DNA of 64,000 nt from contig NZ_JAJKFT010000010.1 in assembly GCF_020966755.1 (NCBI RefSeq), positions 744,001-808,000 of the forward strand, given 5' to 3'. The stretch is from Blastopirellula sediminis (GTDB lineage: Bacteria > Planctomycetota > Planctomycetia > Pirellulales > Pirellulaceae). The stretch's first letter is position 1; the number at the start of each line of letters is the position of its first letter. Of the stretch, positions 8,143 to 17,400 are shown piece after piece. The notes under the pieces are model-generated. The model did not search any database. It saw only the letters and a program-made list of their open reading frames with translations, and was not told the origin of the DNA. The position numbers and the translations under genes are program-made.

Positions 8143-8949
8143 ATGAAATTCAAGGTCGACATCGACGTTTATCGCGGTCCGCTCGACCTGCTACTTTACC
8201 TGGTGCGCAAACATGAAATCGACATTCGCGACATCCCGATCGCGATGATCACCGAGCAGTACGTCCTGTATCTCGACATCCTGCAGCAGATGGACGTCGA
8301 CGCGGCGGCCGACTTTCTCGAAATGGCGAGCACCCTGGTCGAGATCAAATCGAAGCTGCTCCTCCCCGGCGTCGAAGCGGACGAAGAGCTGATCGACGAC
8401 CCGCGCGAGCAACTGGTCGAACGCCTTTTGGAATACAAACGGTTTAAAGACGCGGCCGGACTGCTCGACGATCAAGGGCGGGCGTGGAACCGCCGCTTTT
8501 CGCGACTCTCCGACGATTTGCCGCCGCGACGGATCGATCCCGCGCAACAGCCGATTCACGAGGTGGAGCTATGGGACCTGGTCAGTGCGTTGACGCGCAT
8601 CGTCCGCGACAGCAAAACGGTCCAGCCGACCAACATCGTTTACGACGACACGCCGATCCGCGTCTACATGCAGCGGATCCATCAGCGAATCGTCGACGAA
8701 GAAAAGGTCTCGTTCACCTCGATGTTCGAAGGCGCCGTGCACAAGGTAGTGATCATTGGTCTCTTCCTGGCGGTCCTCGAACTGGTCCGACACTGCCACG
8801 TCGTTGCGCAGCAGCCTGAGCCGCACGGCGAGATCTATCTCTCAGCCGGCGACGGTTTCAGCACCGAATTCACGCTGACCGACGTCGACGACTACTCCTC
8901 TTCAGCGGCGGAGCAAGAACCCCCGTCCGACCCACCTGAGAACGCTTAG
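8143..8949 (+). CDS. scpA: Segregation and condensation protein ScpA
   Basis: ScpA is the kleisin subunit that bridges SMC heads in the bacterial condensin. The N-terminal ScpA domain is clear: F-x-G/R-P-L-D-L-L-L-x-L (VYRGPLDLLLYLV), then the helix around EIDIRDIPIAMITEQYV, and AADFLEMASTLVEIKSKLLLP. The C-terminal winged-helix region (around SFTSMFEGAVHKVVIIGLFLAVLELVRH) is also present. At 268 residues it is of usual length, with an acidic Ser/Glu tail. No scpB follows; the next 490 bases are non-coding and lead into an unrelated DUF1559 gene, so ScpB must be encoded elsewhere. Confidence 0.93.
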   Translation: MKFKVDIDVYRGPLDLLLYLVRKHEIDIRDIPIAMITEQYVLYLDILQQMDVDAAADFLEMASTLVEIKSKLLLPGVEADEELIDDPREQLVERLLEYKRFKDAAGLLDDQGRAWNRRFSRLSDDLPPRRIDPAQQPIHEVELWDLVSALTRIVRDSKTVQPTNIVYDDTPIRVYMQRIHQRIVDEEKVSFTSMFEGAVHKVVIIGLFLAVLELVRHCHVVAQQPEPHGEIYLSAGDGFSTEFTLTDVDDYSSSAAEQEPPSDPPENA

Positions 8950-9439
8950 CCGACATCGCGCTGACGTCGCTCCGCTTTTGATAGCGCGCTGAAGGTACGC
9001 GCCGACTCAAAAATGGGCTTTCCCTACCTCTTGTCGATTCCCCTGCGCAAACGTGCCGGATTCATGCGCAAAAGCGAGATTATTTTTCCTTCGGATTTCC
9101 ACGGTGATTTCGCGTCGTACTGCGGCGAGTTTAACGGCCAGCTTCGGCGCTTCCTGGCAATACAGAAATGGACAACACAGACCCTATACTAGCGGCTGAC
9201 TATCACTCACAAAAATTGCGCCATTAGCCATTGATGTATTTGCCTTTTAGAAAACGACGGCTCCAAAAGTCTTCACGAATTCTTCAATGAATTCGACGTT
9301 AAGAAGCCTCTTGCCCACCGCCAGCGGTTGCTACCTTGGTCCGCTTTACAGCACGACTGATTAGCACGCTAAGCGAAATCAACGTCGCGCTGACGTTGAA
9401 CATCGCGGTTTCAGGGACTTTTAAAGAGGCGTCCAATTC
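8950..9439. other. Intergenic region upstream of the DUF1559 cassette
   Basis: No gene is supported here. The region must hold the promoter for the DUF1559 / lipoprotein / DUF1559 cassette. Close to the start, 9380-9398 is a perfect inverted repeat of 7-base arms, CAACGTC and GACGTTG around a 5-base centre, ending 41 bases before the ATG. A second weaker symmetric element repeats GAATTC around a 6-base spacer near 9278-9295. Either could be a regulator site, but I cannot assign one. Confidence 0.35.
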
Positions 9440-10417
9440 ATGAAGCGTTCCCAACAAAGCGCCGGGTTTACCCTGGTCGAACTCCTCGTCGTCATTGCGA
9501 TCATCGGCGTGTTGATCGCATTGTTGCTGCCGGCCGTGCAGCAAGCTCGCGAAGCGGCTCGCCGCATGCAGTGCACCAACAACTTGAAACAAGTCGCGCT
9601 GGCGACCCACAACTTTCAAGACACTTACGGCTACATCGTTTTCGGCGGCCGCGACGGCTCGCTGACCGATCCGATCGACTCTTGCTGCAGCTCGTCGACC
9701 GTCGAAGGTTGGAACTGGTCGTTTCACCTGACGCCGTTCATGGAACAGCAGAACATCTATGAGTTGGCCGACTACAGCAATCCCTCCGGTGCGCTGAACG
9801 TCGTCGCCGCGTCGGGCGTTCCCGCTTACTACTGCCCTTCGCGTCGCGCTCCGAAAGGCTACGGCAGCGGACTCTACTATCGCTGCGACTACGCTGGAAA
9901 CGCCGGCGAACGGACGCAAGGAGATCTTCGAGCTCCGGGGAGCGTTGGCGAACACGGCGTGATTCGCAACCTGGCGACCAACAAAAAACTGACGATTGAA
10001 AAGATCCGAGACGGTTCGTCCAACACGATCATGTTCGCCGAAAAGGCGCTGAACGCCGACTCGCACGGCAGCGAAGGGGGCGACAACGAACGCTGGAACA
10101 ACGCCGGCTGGGACGAAGACAACATCCGCTACGGCAGCCACCGCGACAGCAGCGGCAACGTCGTTCCGCTGACGCCGATCTCCGACGACTTCGCTCCGTA
10201 CGCCGATCGTTCGGGCACGTGGAACTTCCATCTCAAGCCGGCGCTTGGCTTGGGTCTCTACACCAAGTGGCATCCCTATTTCGGCGCTTCGCACACCGCG
10301 GGGATGAACGCGGCGTTCGCTGACGGTTCGGTTCGCTTCATCGCGTTCAACATCGACGGCGAAATGTTCCGTCGCGCCTGTCATTCCGACGACGGCGAAG
10401 TCCTGCAACTCGACTAA
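9440..10417 (+). CDS. DUF1559 protein with prepilin-type N-terminus (copy 1)
   Basis: DUF1559 proteins are a planctomycete-expanded family with a type IV pilin/pseudopilin N-terminus. Here the prepilin peptidase site is G-F-T-L-V-E-L at residues 9-15 with Glu+5, followed by the hydrophobic helix LLVVIAIIGVLIALLLPAVQQAREAARR. The body has the family's N-N-L-K-Q and the C-terminal H-x9-DG signature (HTAGMNAAFADGSV). At 325 residues it is typical. It should be exported and processed by a PilD-like peptidase and may build a pseudopilus or surface structure; the molecular role is not established. It is followed by a tiny lipoprotein and then a second DUF1559 gene, and all three are probably co-transcribed. 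Confidence 0.92.
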   Translation: MKRSQQSAGFTLVELLVVIAIIGVLIALLLPAVQQAREAARRMQCTNNLKQVALATHNFQDTYGYIVFGGRDGSLTDPIDSCCSSSTVEGWNWSFHLTPFMEQQNIYELADYSNPSGALNVVAASGVPAYYCPSRRAPKGYGSGLYYRCDYAGNAGERTQGDLRAPGSVGEHGVIRNLATNKKLTIEKIRDGSSNTIMFAEKALNADSHGSEGGDNERWNNAGWDEDNIRYGSHRDSSGNVVPLTPISDDFAPYADRSGTWNFHLKPALGLGLYTKWHPYFGASHTAGMNAAFADGSVRFIAFNIDGEMFRRACHSDDGEVLQLD

Positions 10418-10495
10418 GCGAGTCGACTGATTCTCAGAACTGCGCGGTCTATTTGCATCTCAAAACAAACTCCAATTCAACAAGGCGATACCAAG

Positions 10496-10684
10496 ATGGC
10501 TATTTTACGCTTCGCACTCCTCTTCTCCGTCCTCACGTTGGCGCTCGGTTGCGGCGGTTCGTCCGCTTCCAATCCTCCGGAGCTGACGCAGGAACTGCAG
10601 GAAAAGATCAAAGCGGAAGACGCGGCGGTTGAAGACGCAGAACGCGCGGCCAGCGATTCCTACAAGCCGGCCAAAAAGAAATAA
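10496..10684 (+). CDS. Small lipoprotein between the DUF1559 genes
   Basis: This 62-residue protein is a probable lipoprotein. It has a hydrophobic core (FALLFSVLTLA), lipobox ALGC with Cys at about residue 18, a short Gly/Ser linker, then a charged helical segment (ELTQELQEKIKAEDAAVEDAERAA) and a Lys-rich tail. The mature part is only about 44 residues. It sits 78 bases after one DUF1559 gene and 77 bases before the next on the same strand. Small lipoproteins in this position could anchor or chaperone the pilin-like neighbours, but that is inference from position only. Confidence 0.7.
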   Translation: MAILRFALLFSVLTLALGCGGSSASNPPELTQELQEKIKAEDAAVEDAERAASDSYKPAKKK

Positions 10685-10761
10685 CTCGCTTTGCGCCGCC
10701 GATTTCGGGCGGCCAGCGTGAGATCTTTCCTTTCATTCCTACCTACAGAGGTCTTCCCCCT

Positions 10762-11742
10762 ATGATTAGCAAACGTAACCCGCGCCGCGCGTCGGGCTTT
10801 ACTCTGGTTGAGTTGCTGGTCGTGATCGCCATCATCGGCGTTCTGATCGGCCTATTGCTGCCGGCCGTGCAGCAAGCTCGCGAATCGGCGCGTCGCACCC
10901 AATGCAGCAACAACCTGAAACAGCTCGGCCTGGCCGCGCACAACTTCCAAGCGACCTATGGTCGCCTGGTTTGGGGCGCGCGAGACGGCCAGCTGACCGA
11001 CTCGACCACCGCGTGCTGCAACGCGCTGACGGTCGAAGGTTGGAACTGGAGCTTCCACTTGCTGCCGTTCATCGAACAGCAAAACCTGTATGAGCTGGGC
11101 GATTACAACAATCCGACCGGCACGCAAGACATTGTTGCGCAAAACTTCGTGGCAGGGTTCTTCTGCCCCACGCGTCGCGCTCCGGAAGCTTATGGGTCGG
11201 GCCTGACCTACCGCTGCGACTATGCCGCCAACGCCGGCGAACGGTCGCAGGGAAGCATTCGCAACTCGAGCAACCTGGGCGAACATGGCGTCATGCGTCA
11301 CCGCAACAACACCAAGGGAGAATTAACGGTCGAACGAATCCGTGACGGATCGTCGAACACCATCATGTTCGCGGAGAAGGCGCTCCACCCTGACGCTCAT
11401 GGCATCGAAGGTGGAGACAACGAACGCTGGAACAACGCCGGTTGGGACGAAGACAACGTTCGCTTTGGCAGTCACGTCGACTCGTCGAAAAACGTCACCG
11501 CACTCCCGCCGATCAGCGATCGCGACGCTCCGAATCCCAACAACAGCTGGCAGTTCGGCAAAGCGGGCCTCGACCTCGGCCTCTATGGCGAATGGCATCC
11601 CTACTTCGGTTCGTCCCACAGCGCCGGTCTCAACGCGGTTCTGGCCGATGGCTCGGTCCGGTTCATCGCCTACACGATCGACGGCACGACCTTCCAAAAC
11701 GCTTGCCTATCGGACGACAAGCAGACGATCTCGTGGGACTAA
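10762..11742 (+). CDS. DUF1559 protein with prepilin-type N-terminus (copy 2)
   Basis: This 326-residue protein closely resembles copy 1 over its full length. It has the prepilin cleavage region SGFTLVELL, helix VIAIIGVLIGLLLPAVQQARESARR, the N-N-L-K-Q motif, the shared interior strings SNTIMFAEKAL and GGDNERWNNAGWDEDN, and the H-x9-DG motif (HSAGLNAVLADGSV). The two are a recent tandem duplication separated by a small lipoprotein gene. As with copy 1, export and N-terminal processing are expected. A strong terminator 41 bases after the stop closes the cassette. Confidence 0.92.
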   Translation: MISKRNPRRASGFTLVELLVVIAIIGVLIGLLLPAVQQARESARRTQCSNNLKQLGLAAHNFQATYGRLVWGARDGQLTDSTTACCNALTVEGWNWSFHLLPFIEQQNLYELGDYNNPTGTQDIVAQNFVAGFFCPTRRAPEAYGSGLTYRCDYAANAGERSQGSIRNSSNLGEHGVMRHRNNTKGELTVERIRDGSSNTIMFAEKALHPDAHGIEGGDNERWNNAGWDEDNVRFGSHVDSSKNVTALPPISDRDAPNPNNSWQFGKAGLDLGLYGEWHPYFGSSHSAGLNAVLADGSVRFIAYTIDGTTFQNACLSDDKQTISWD

Positions 11743-11782
11743 GCGATTGTTTGAAGTTGCAATTCCAACGCCAAAAAAACAA

Positions 11783-11811
11783 AAGACTCGCCTCTTAGGC
11801 GAGTCTTTTTT
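11783..11811 (+). terminator. Rho-independent terminator, possibly bidirectional
   Basis: A perfect 10-base stem, AAGACTCGCC against GGCGAGTCTT around a 5-base loop, runs into a T-tract on this strand and has an A-tract before it. It lies between the end of the DUF1559 cassette and the end of mnmA on the other strand, so it can serve both. Confidence 0.9.
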
Positions 11812-11832
11812 CATGCAGAGCAGGGGAGTGCG

Positions 11833-12945
11833 TCACTCGATCCAACCGCCTCCGAGCACCTGATCGCCGTCATAGCATACGACCGCTTGTCCGGGCGCTA
11901 CTCCGCGGCGCGGCTCGTCAAAGATGACCGCGATCCGTCCTTCCGGAAGTCGCTCGACCGTCGCCGGCGCGTCGTCGCTGTTGTAGCGAATCTGGGCGCG
12001 GCAGCGGACAGGGCCTTCCGGCAAGTCGACCAGCCAATTGCAATCGCGAGCGGTCAGCTCAAGCCGGCCAAGCTCTTCTTTTTCACCAATCACCACGCGG
12101 TTGGTATCGGCTTCGATCCGGACGACGAACCGTGGTTCGCCCATTGCCACACCCAAACCTTTGCGCTGGCCGATCGTGTACTTCTCGATCCCGTCATGCG
12201 TACCGACCACTTCGCCGCTGGTCGTAACGATCTCGCCAGCCGTTTGCAGATCGGAGCGGCGAGCTTTGATGAATTCGTCATGCTTGCCGGAGGTGACGAA
12301 GCAGATCTCCTGACTGTCCTTCTTGTCGGCGACCCGCATGCCGATTTGCCCCGCCAGCTCACGAATCCGCGACTTTTCAAAATGTCCAACCGGCAACAAC
12401 ATTCGCCGCAGATATTCGCGCTCGATGCCAAACAGGACGTAAGTCTGATCCTTGCCGGGATCGACGCCCCGAACCAGACGCGGCAAGTCGCCCGGCTGAT
12501 CGGTCAATAAGCGGGCATAGTGCCCTGTAGCGACGTACTCGGCGCCGACGCTGTCGGCGTAGTCGAACAGTTTGCCGAACTTTATCCAGTTGTTGCACAT
12601 TACGCAGGGGTTCGGCGTTCGCCCGGCGACATACTCTTCGACGAAGTAGTCGATGATCCGTCCAAATTCACGTTGCAGGTTGAGCGCGTAAAATGGGATG
12701 CCCAGGTTGTCGGCGACGCGGCGTGCATCCGCCGCATCGCTAGCACTGCAGCAACCCTGCTTGTGGTCGGGACGATCGTTCAAGATCGGCAGCGCCGACT
12801 GGCCGTCGATCTGACAGCTAGCAATCGGAGACTGTTCTCCATGACGCATAAACACGCCGATAACCTCATGCCCCTCTTCTAGGAGAAGGTGTGCGGCGAC
12901 GCTGCTATCAACGCCCCCCGACATGGCTAGAACAACTCGCGCCAT
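11833..12945 (-). CDS. mnmA: tRNA-specific 2-thiouridylase MnmA
   Basis: MnmA thiolates U34 of tRNA-Lys, -Glu and -Gln in an ATP- and persulfide-dependent reaction. The PP-loop SGGVDSS is at residues 9-15. The catalytic cysteine region is GRTPNPCVMCN (Cys114, Cys117), and the second active-site Cys is in SQEICFV about a hundred residues later. The C-terminal beta-barrel portion (DEPRRGVAPGQAVVCYDGD) is complete. At 370 residues it is of usual length. There is a small insertion around residues 38-66 containing additional cysteines (SCQID, GCCSASD); GCCS is common in the family. It converges on the DUF1559 cassette across a shared terminator. Confidence 0.96.
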   Translation of the reverse strand: MARVVLAMSGGVDSSVAAHLLLEEGHEVIGVFMRHGEQSPIASCQIDGQSALPILNDRPDHKQGCCSASDAADARRVADNLGIPFYALNLQREFGRIIDYFVEEYVAGRTPNPCVMCNNWIKFGKLFDYADSVGAEYVATGHYARLLTDQPGDLPRLVRGVDPGKDQTYVLFGIEREYLRRMLLPVGHFEKSRIRELAGQIGMRVADKKDSQEICFVTSGKHDEFIKARRSDLQTAGEIVTTSGEVVGTHDGIEKYTIGQRKGLGVAMGEPRFVVRIEADTNRVVIGEKEELGRLELTARDCNWLVDLPEGPVRCRAQIRYNSDDAPATVERLPEGRIAVIFDEPRRGVAPGQAVVCYDGDQVLGGGWIE

Positions 12946-13196
12946 CCGACGTCAAACCTTACGAAATTGCCGCAGACCGCCTACACCGCCAGTCTAGAGG
13001 CCTTTTATGATCAAACCTTTGAATTATACAGGCTATTCCGAATAATGCGGCCGATCACAGTCAGCCGATAACCCTCCCGTCGAGATTGTTCTTTGTCCGA
13101 TCTCTCTTGAAGAGCGCAATCCTCACCTGGCGGCCACCCCCCTGTTTTGCCGCTGCTCGGACAAGCCAAGCCACGACACTTAACCCACAACCAAAC

Positions 13197-13970
13197 ATGA
13201 TACGACTCCCGGAAGCCCGTGGCTCGCGCCTCGCACCTTTGACCGGCATGTCCGCCGAGGCGCTCCATCTATGGAGTATCCCGCTTCGAGCCGGCAAGTC
13301 GCAGGTCGCCCAGCTGCGCGCAATGCTATCGGCCGCGGAGCGTGAAAAAGCGGACGGCTTTCTGTTGGAAGCTCAGACCGAGCGCTACATCATCTGCCGC
13401 GGCGCTGTCCGCCAGATCCTGGCCGAGTACCTGCAATTGCCCGCGACTCAGCTCTCGCTGACGGCCGGAAAATACGGCAAGCCGCTCGTCGAACACCAAG
13501 ATTCGCTCTGGTTCAACGTCAGCCACTCCGGCGATCTGGCGGTGCTGGCCGTTTCAACCATCGGCGAAGTCGGCGTCGATATCGAACAGGTCCGCGAAAT
13601 TCGCGGCCTTCCCCGGATGATCGATCGCTGCCTGGCTCCGTGCGAACGCCCAGAAGTGCTCCGCTTGCCGTCAGCCGAGCAGAATCGTCAGTTCCTGCGG
13701 TACTGGACGCACAAAGAAGCGTATTTGAAGACCTTTGGGGTCGGAATTCGCCGTCCTCTGGAAAAGTTGGAAATCGACCTGGTTGCGCCTCCTGCACGAC
13801 GCGTGATCGACCATGGCGATCGTTCTCCCGAAGAAATGGGCGCTTCCATCACCGAATTCTGCCCGGCTGAGGGGTATGTGGGGGCGATTTCGGTCTCTGG
13901 CTCGATTCCGGACGAAATTGCCGCTCAGGCGTGGGTCGGTGGTCGCTTCCGGGCCCAACGTGTAGGATAA
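13197..13970 (+). CDS. 4'-phosphopantetheinyl transferase (Sfp type)
   Basis: This enzyme transfers the phosphopantetheine arm of CoA to a Ser of carrier proteins. The family signatures are visible: F-N-V-S-H-S (WFNVSHSGD), G-V-D-I-E (VGVDIEQV, Mg-binding Asp and Glu) and W-T-H-K-E-A-Y-L-K. At 257 residues from the ATG at 13197 it is of Sfp length; an ATG at 13248 just before ALHLW is an alternative, and neither has a strong ribosome site. It lies 31 bases before a free-standing ACP and about 460 bases before the PKS, so the natural reading is that it activates both carrier domains. Its C-terminal 60 residues are less conserved than the core. Confidence 0.92.
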   Translation: MIRLPEARGSRLAPLTGMSAEALHLWSIPLRAGKSQVAQLRAMLSAAEREKADGFLLEAQTERYIICRGAVRQILAEYLQLPATQLSLTAGKYGKPLVEHQDSLWFNVSHSGDLAVLAVSTIGEVGVDIEQVREIRGLPRMIDRCLAPCERPEVLRLPSAEQNRQFLRYWTHKEAYLKTFGVGIRRPLEKLEIDLVAPPARRVIDHGDRSPEEMGASITEFCPAEGYVGAISVSGSIPDEIAAQAWVGGRFRAQRVG

Positions 13971-14001
13971 ATCCATTACGTAACGACGTGAGAGGACCTA
14001 C

Positions 14002-14271
14002 ATGACAAGCGACAAATCGGCCGCTGGCGCTTCTGCCACGGCGGAAGAAATCCAAGAGTGGATGGTCGCCTATCTTGCCCGCGAGCTGGATACGGCGCCC
14101 CAGTCGATCGACGTAACGGCTCCGTTCGAATCGTTTGCGCTCGATTCGGCGGCGGCGATCGGTATGACCGGCGACCTGGAACAATGGCTCGGACGCCGCA
14201 TCGACCCGACCGTCGTCTACGACTATCCGACGATCGAAGAATTCTCGGAATACCTGGCCGATCGGCGATAA
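14002..14271 (+). CDS. Free-standing acyl carrier protein
   Basis: This 89-residue carrier protein has the four-helix ACP pattern (EEIQEWMVAYLARELD, then the Ser-bearing helix, then DPTVVYDYPTIEEFSEYLA). The pantetheine Ser is Ser49 in ALDSAAAIG. The residue after it is Ala rather than the usual Leu or Met, a departure from the DSL motif that is nevertheless seen in some PKS-associated carrier proteins. AGAGGA sits upstream at good spacing. Its position between a phosphopantetheinyl transferase and a PKS that already has its own ACP suggests it supplies a starter unit, accepts the product or delivers an amino-acid or acyl group. This is inference from gene order. Confidence 0.88.
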   Translation: MTSDKSAAGASATAEEIQEWMVAYLARELDTAPQSIDVTAPFESFALDSAAAIGMTGDLEQWLGRRIDPTVVYDYPTIEEFSEYLADRR

Positions 14272-14429
14272 ACGCCGCTGATGGGCACGGATGCAAGCGG
14301 CGCAGGTTAAAAGGCGCAATATCGCTACAATAATCGTCAAGGCTTGCGCCGCTCGCCAGTCCGATCCCCTTCCGGACGAGCCCCTACACGGCCGTCATTC
14401 CCAAGCCACGACGTAGATTGATAACCGCG

Positions 14430-17400
14430 ATGCATCTACCTCACTCGCCGATCGCCGTGGTGGGCGTCGGTTGTCGTTTCCCCGGCGCCGCCGATCCGGC
14501 CGCCTATTGGGAGCTCCTCGCCGGCGGCGTCGACGCGATTCGTCAGACGCCGGCCGATCGCTGGGACGTCGACGCGCTCTACAGCAGCGAGCCGGCCACA
14601 CCTGGCAAAACCAGCACCCGCTGGGGCGGCTTTCTGGACGACGTCGCCGACTTCGATCCCGCCTTCTTTGGGATCTCTGGCCGCGAAGCCGAAAAGATGG
14701 ATCCGCAGCAACGCCTGCTGTTGGAAGTAGCGTGGGAAGCGCTCGAAAACGCCGGCATCCCGGTCGATAGCCTCGCCGACTCGCCGACCGGCGTCTACGT
14801 TGGCATCAGCAACAGCGACTACGCCCGACTGATGTTCCGCGGGCTCGAATCTCTGAACGCCTACAGCGCGACCGGGACCAGCCTCTCGATCGCCGCCAAC
14901 CGACTGAGCTACGTCTTCAACTTCCGCGGCCCGAGCGTCGCGATCGACACCGCGTGCAGCTCTTCGCTGGTCGCGGTTCACCTGGCTTGCCAAAGTCTGC
15001 AGAGCGGCGAGTCGAATCTCGCCCTCGCCGGCGGCGTCAACATGATCCTGACGCCGGAAGGGACGATCACCTTCTCGCAAGCGCGGATGATGTCGCCTGA
15101 CGGACGCTGCAAGACGTTCGACGCCAAAGCGGACGGCTACGTCCGGGGCGAAGGATGCGGCATGGTCGTGCTGAAACGGTTGGAAGACGCCGAACGCGAC
15201 GGAGATCGCATCCTGGCCGTCGTCCGCGGTTCGGCCGTCAATCAAGACGGTCTCACCAACGGGCTGACTGCTCCCAATGGTCCGTCGCAGCAAGACGTCC
15301 TGCGCGCGGCGCTCGCCGATGCGCACCTCAATCCGCATGACGTCGAGTACATCGAAGCGCACGGTACCGGCACTTCGCTCGGCGATCCGATCGAAGTCCG
15401 TTCGCTGAAGAGCGTCCTGGCCGTCGATCGCCCTGCCGAAAAGCCGCTCCGGATCGCGTCGGTCAAAACGAACATTGGCCACTTGGAATCGGCCGCCGGC
15501 GTCGCTGGTCTGGTGAAGTGCATCCTCGCCCTCTCGCACGAGAAGATCCCGCCGCATCTGAACTTCAGCGAGCTGAACCCGTACATCGATCTCTCCGACG
15601 CGCCGATCGAAATCCCGCTTGCGCCGACCGATTGGAAATCGGAGCGCGGCCATCGGATCGCCGGCGTCAGCGCCTTCGGCTTTGGCGGCACCAACTGCCA
15701 TGTGATCGTCGGCGACTACGTCAACCAAAAGACGAAAGAAACCTACGCCAACTTCCAGCGCCCGCAGCATGTGGTCACGCTCTCGGCCGCCAGCGCAACC
15801 GGTTTGGCCGAAGTTGCGACCCACTATGCCGACCTGCTGGCGGAACATCCCGATCTCGATGTCGCCGACTTCGCCTATTCGGTCAACGTCGGACGCTCGA
15901 AACTGGAAACTCGCCAGGGCTTGATCGTCGATTCGCGCGAAGCGGCGATCACGCAGCTTCGCAAGATCGCCGGGACTGCGCCGAGCGAAGAGAGCGGCGC
16001 CAAACGTCGCAAGCTGAAGACCGCCTTCCTCTTCACCGGGCAAGGCTCGCAGTACTTCGGCATGAGCAAGACGCTGTACGAAACGCAGCCGATCTACCGT
16101 GCGACGCTCGATCGCTGCGCCGAGATCCTTGCGCAGTACGACGTGCCGCTGCTTGAGATCCTGTTCGGCGCCGACGCCGACGCGGTCAACCAAACCGCTT
16201 ACACGCAACCGGCCCTGTTCGCCGTCGAGTACTCGCTGTACGAACTCTGGAAGTCGTGGGGCGTCGAGCCCGACATGGTGATCGGGCACAGCGTCGGCGA
16301 ATATGTCGCCGCCTGCGCCGCCCGCGTCTTCTCGCTCGAAGATGGTCTGAAGCTGATCGCGCTTCGCGGCAAGCTGATGAACTCGCTTCCGGCTGGCGGC
16401 GGCATGGCCGCGATTTCGGCCGGGCCGTCGGTCGTCGATCCGCTGATCGCCGCCAACCCGACCAAGCTCTCGGTCGCCGCTTACAACAGCCCGCAGCAGA
16501 CGGTGATCTCAGGCGAAATGGCCGCGCTCGATGCGGCGATCGCCGAGTGCGAAAAGCAGGGAGTTCGCGCCACCCGCCTGACCGTCTCGCATGCGTTCCA
16601 CTCGCCGCTGATGGATCCGATTCTCGATGAATTCGAGAAAACGATTGGCCAGATCGAACTCCATCCGGCGTCGATTCCGCTCGCCGCAAACCTGACCGGA
16701 CAATGGGCCGGCGACGAAATCACCACGCCCTCTTACTGGCGCAACCATCTGCGCGAAGCGGTCCGCTTTGGCGACGGAATGGCGCTGCTGGGTAAGAAGG
16801 GCGCCAAGGTCTTTATCGAGGTCGGCCCGAATCCGATTCTAACCGGGCTCGGCCGCGCGACGCTTGATGGCAAAGATCTGAACTGGCTCTCGTCGATGCG
16901 CGCGAAGCGCGACGAGTGGCAAACGCTCCTCGGTTCGCTCGCCCAGCTGTTTGAACTCGGCGGCAAGATTGACTGGCACGGCTTTGAAGCAGGCTACGCG
17001 CGCACCAAGATCGAGTTGCCGACCTACCCATTCCAGCGCTCGCGCTTCTGGGCGCCCGACAGCGCCGGTCCTGCCGATAGCGGCGGCTACGTCAGCACGG
17101 CGGCGACGCCGGTCGTCGGCGGTCATCCGCTCCTCGGCGTACTTCATCCGACGGCGCTCGATGAGAAGCTGTACGAGTCGACACTCTCCGCTTCGCGCCC
17201 CAACTACCTCCGCGATCATCAACTGTTCGGGCAGCCGGTCTTTCCGGCGACCGGTTACATCGAAATCGCGCTCGCCGCTGGCCGCGAACATTTCGCCGCC
17301 ACCAACGTTGCGGTCGAAGGGCTGAACATCCATCAGCCGTTGGTCCTCGACGACGCGCTCCGCTCGGTGCAAACCTTGCTCACCCCCGGCGACTCGGTTT

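Noticed and set aside
14436-16289. 617-residue reverse open frame inside the PKS gene
   Set aside because: Shadow produced by the codon bias of the PKS; forward KS and AT motifs are complete.
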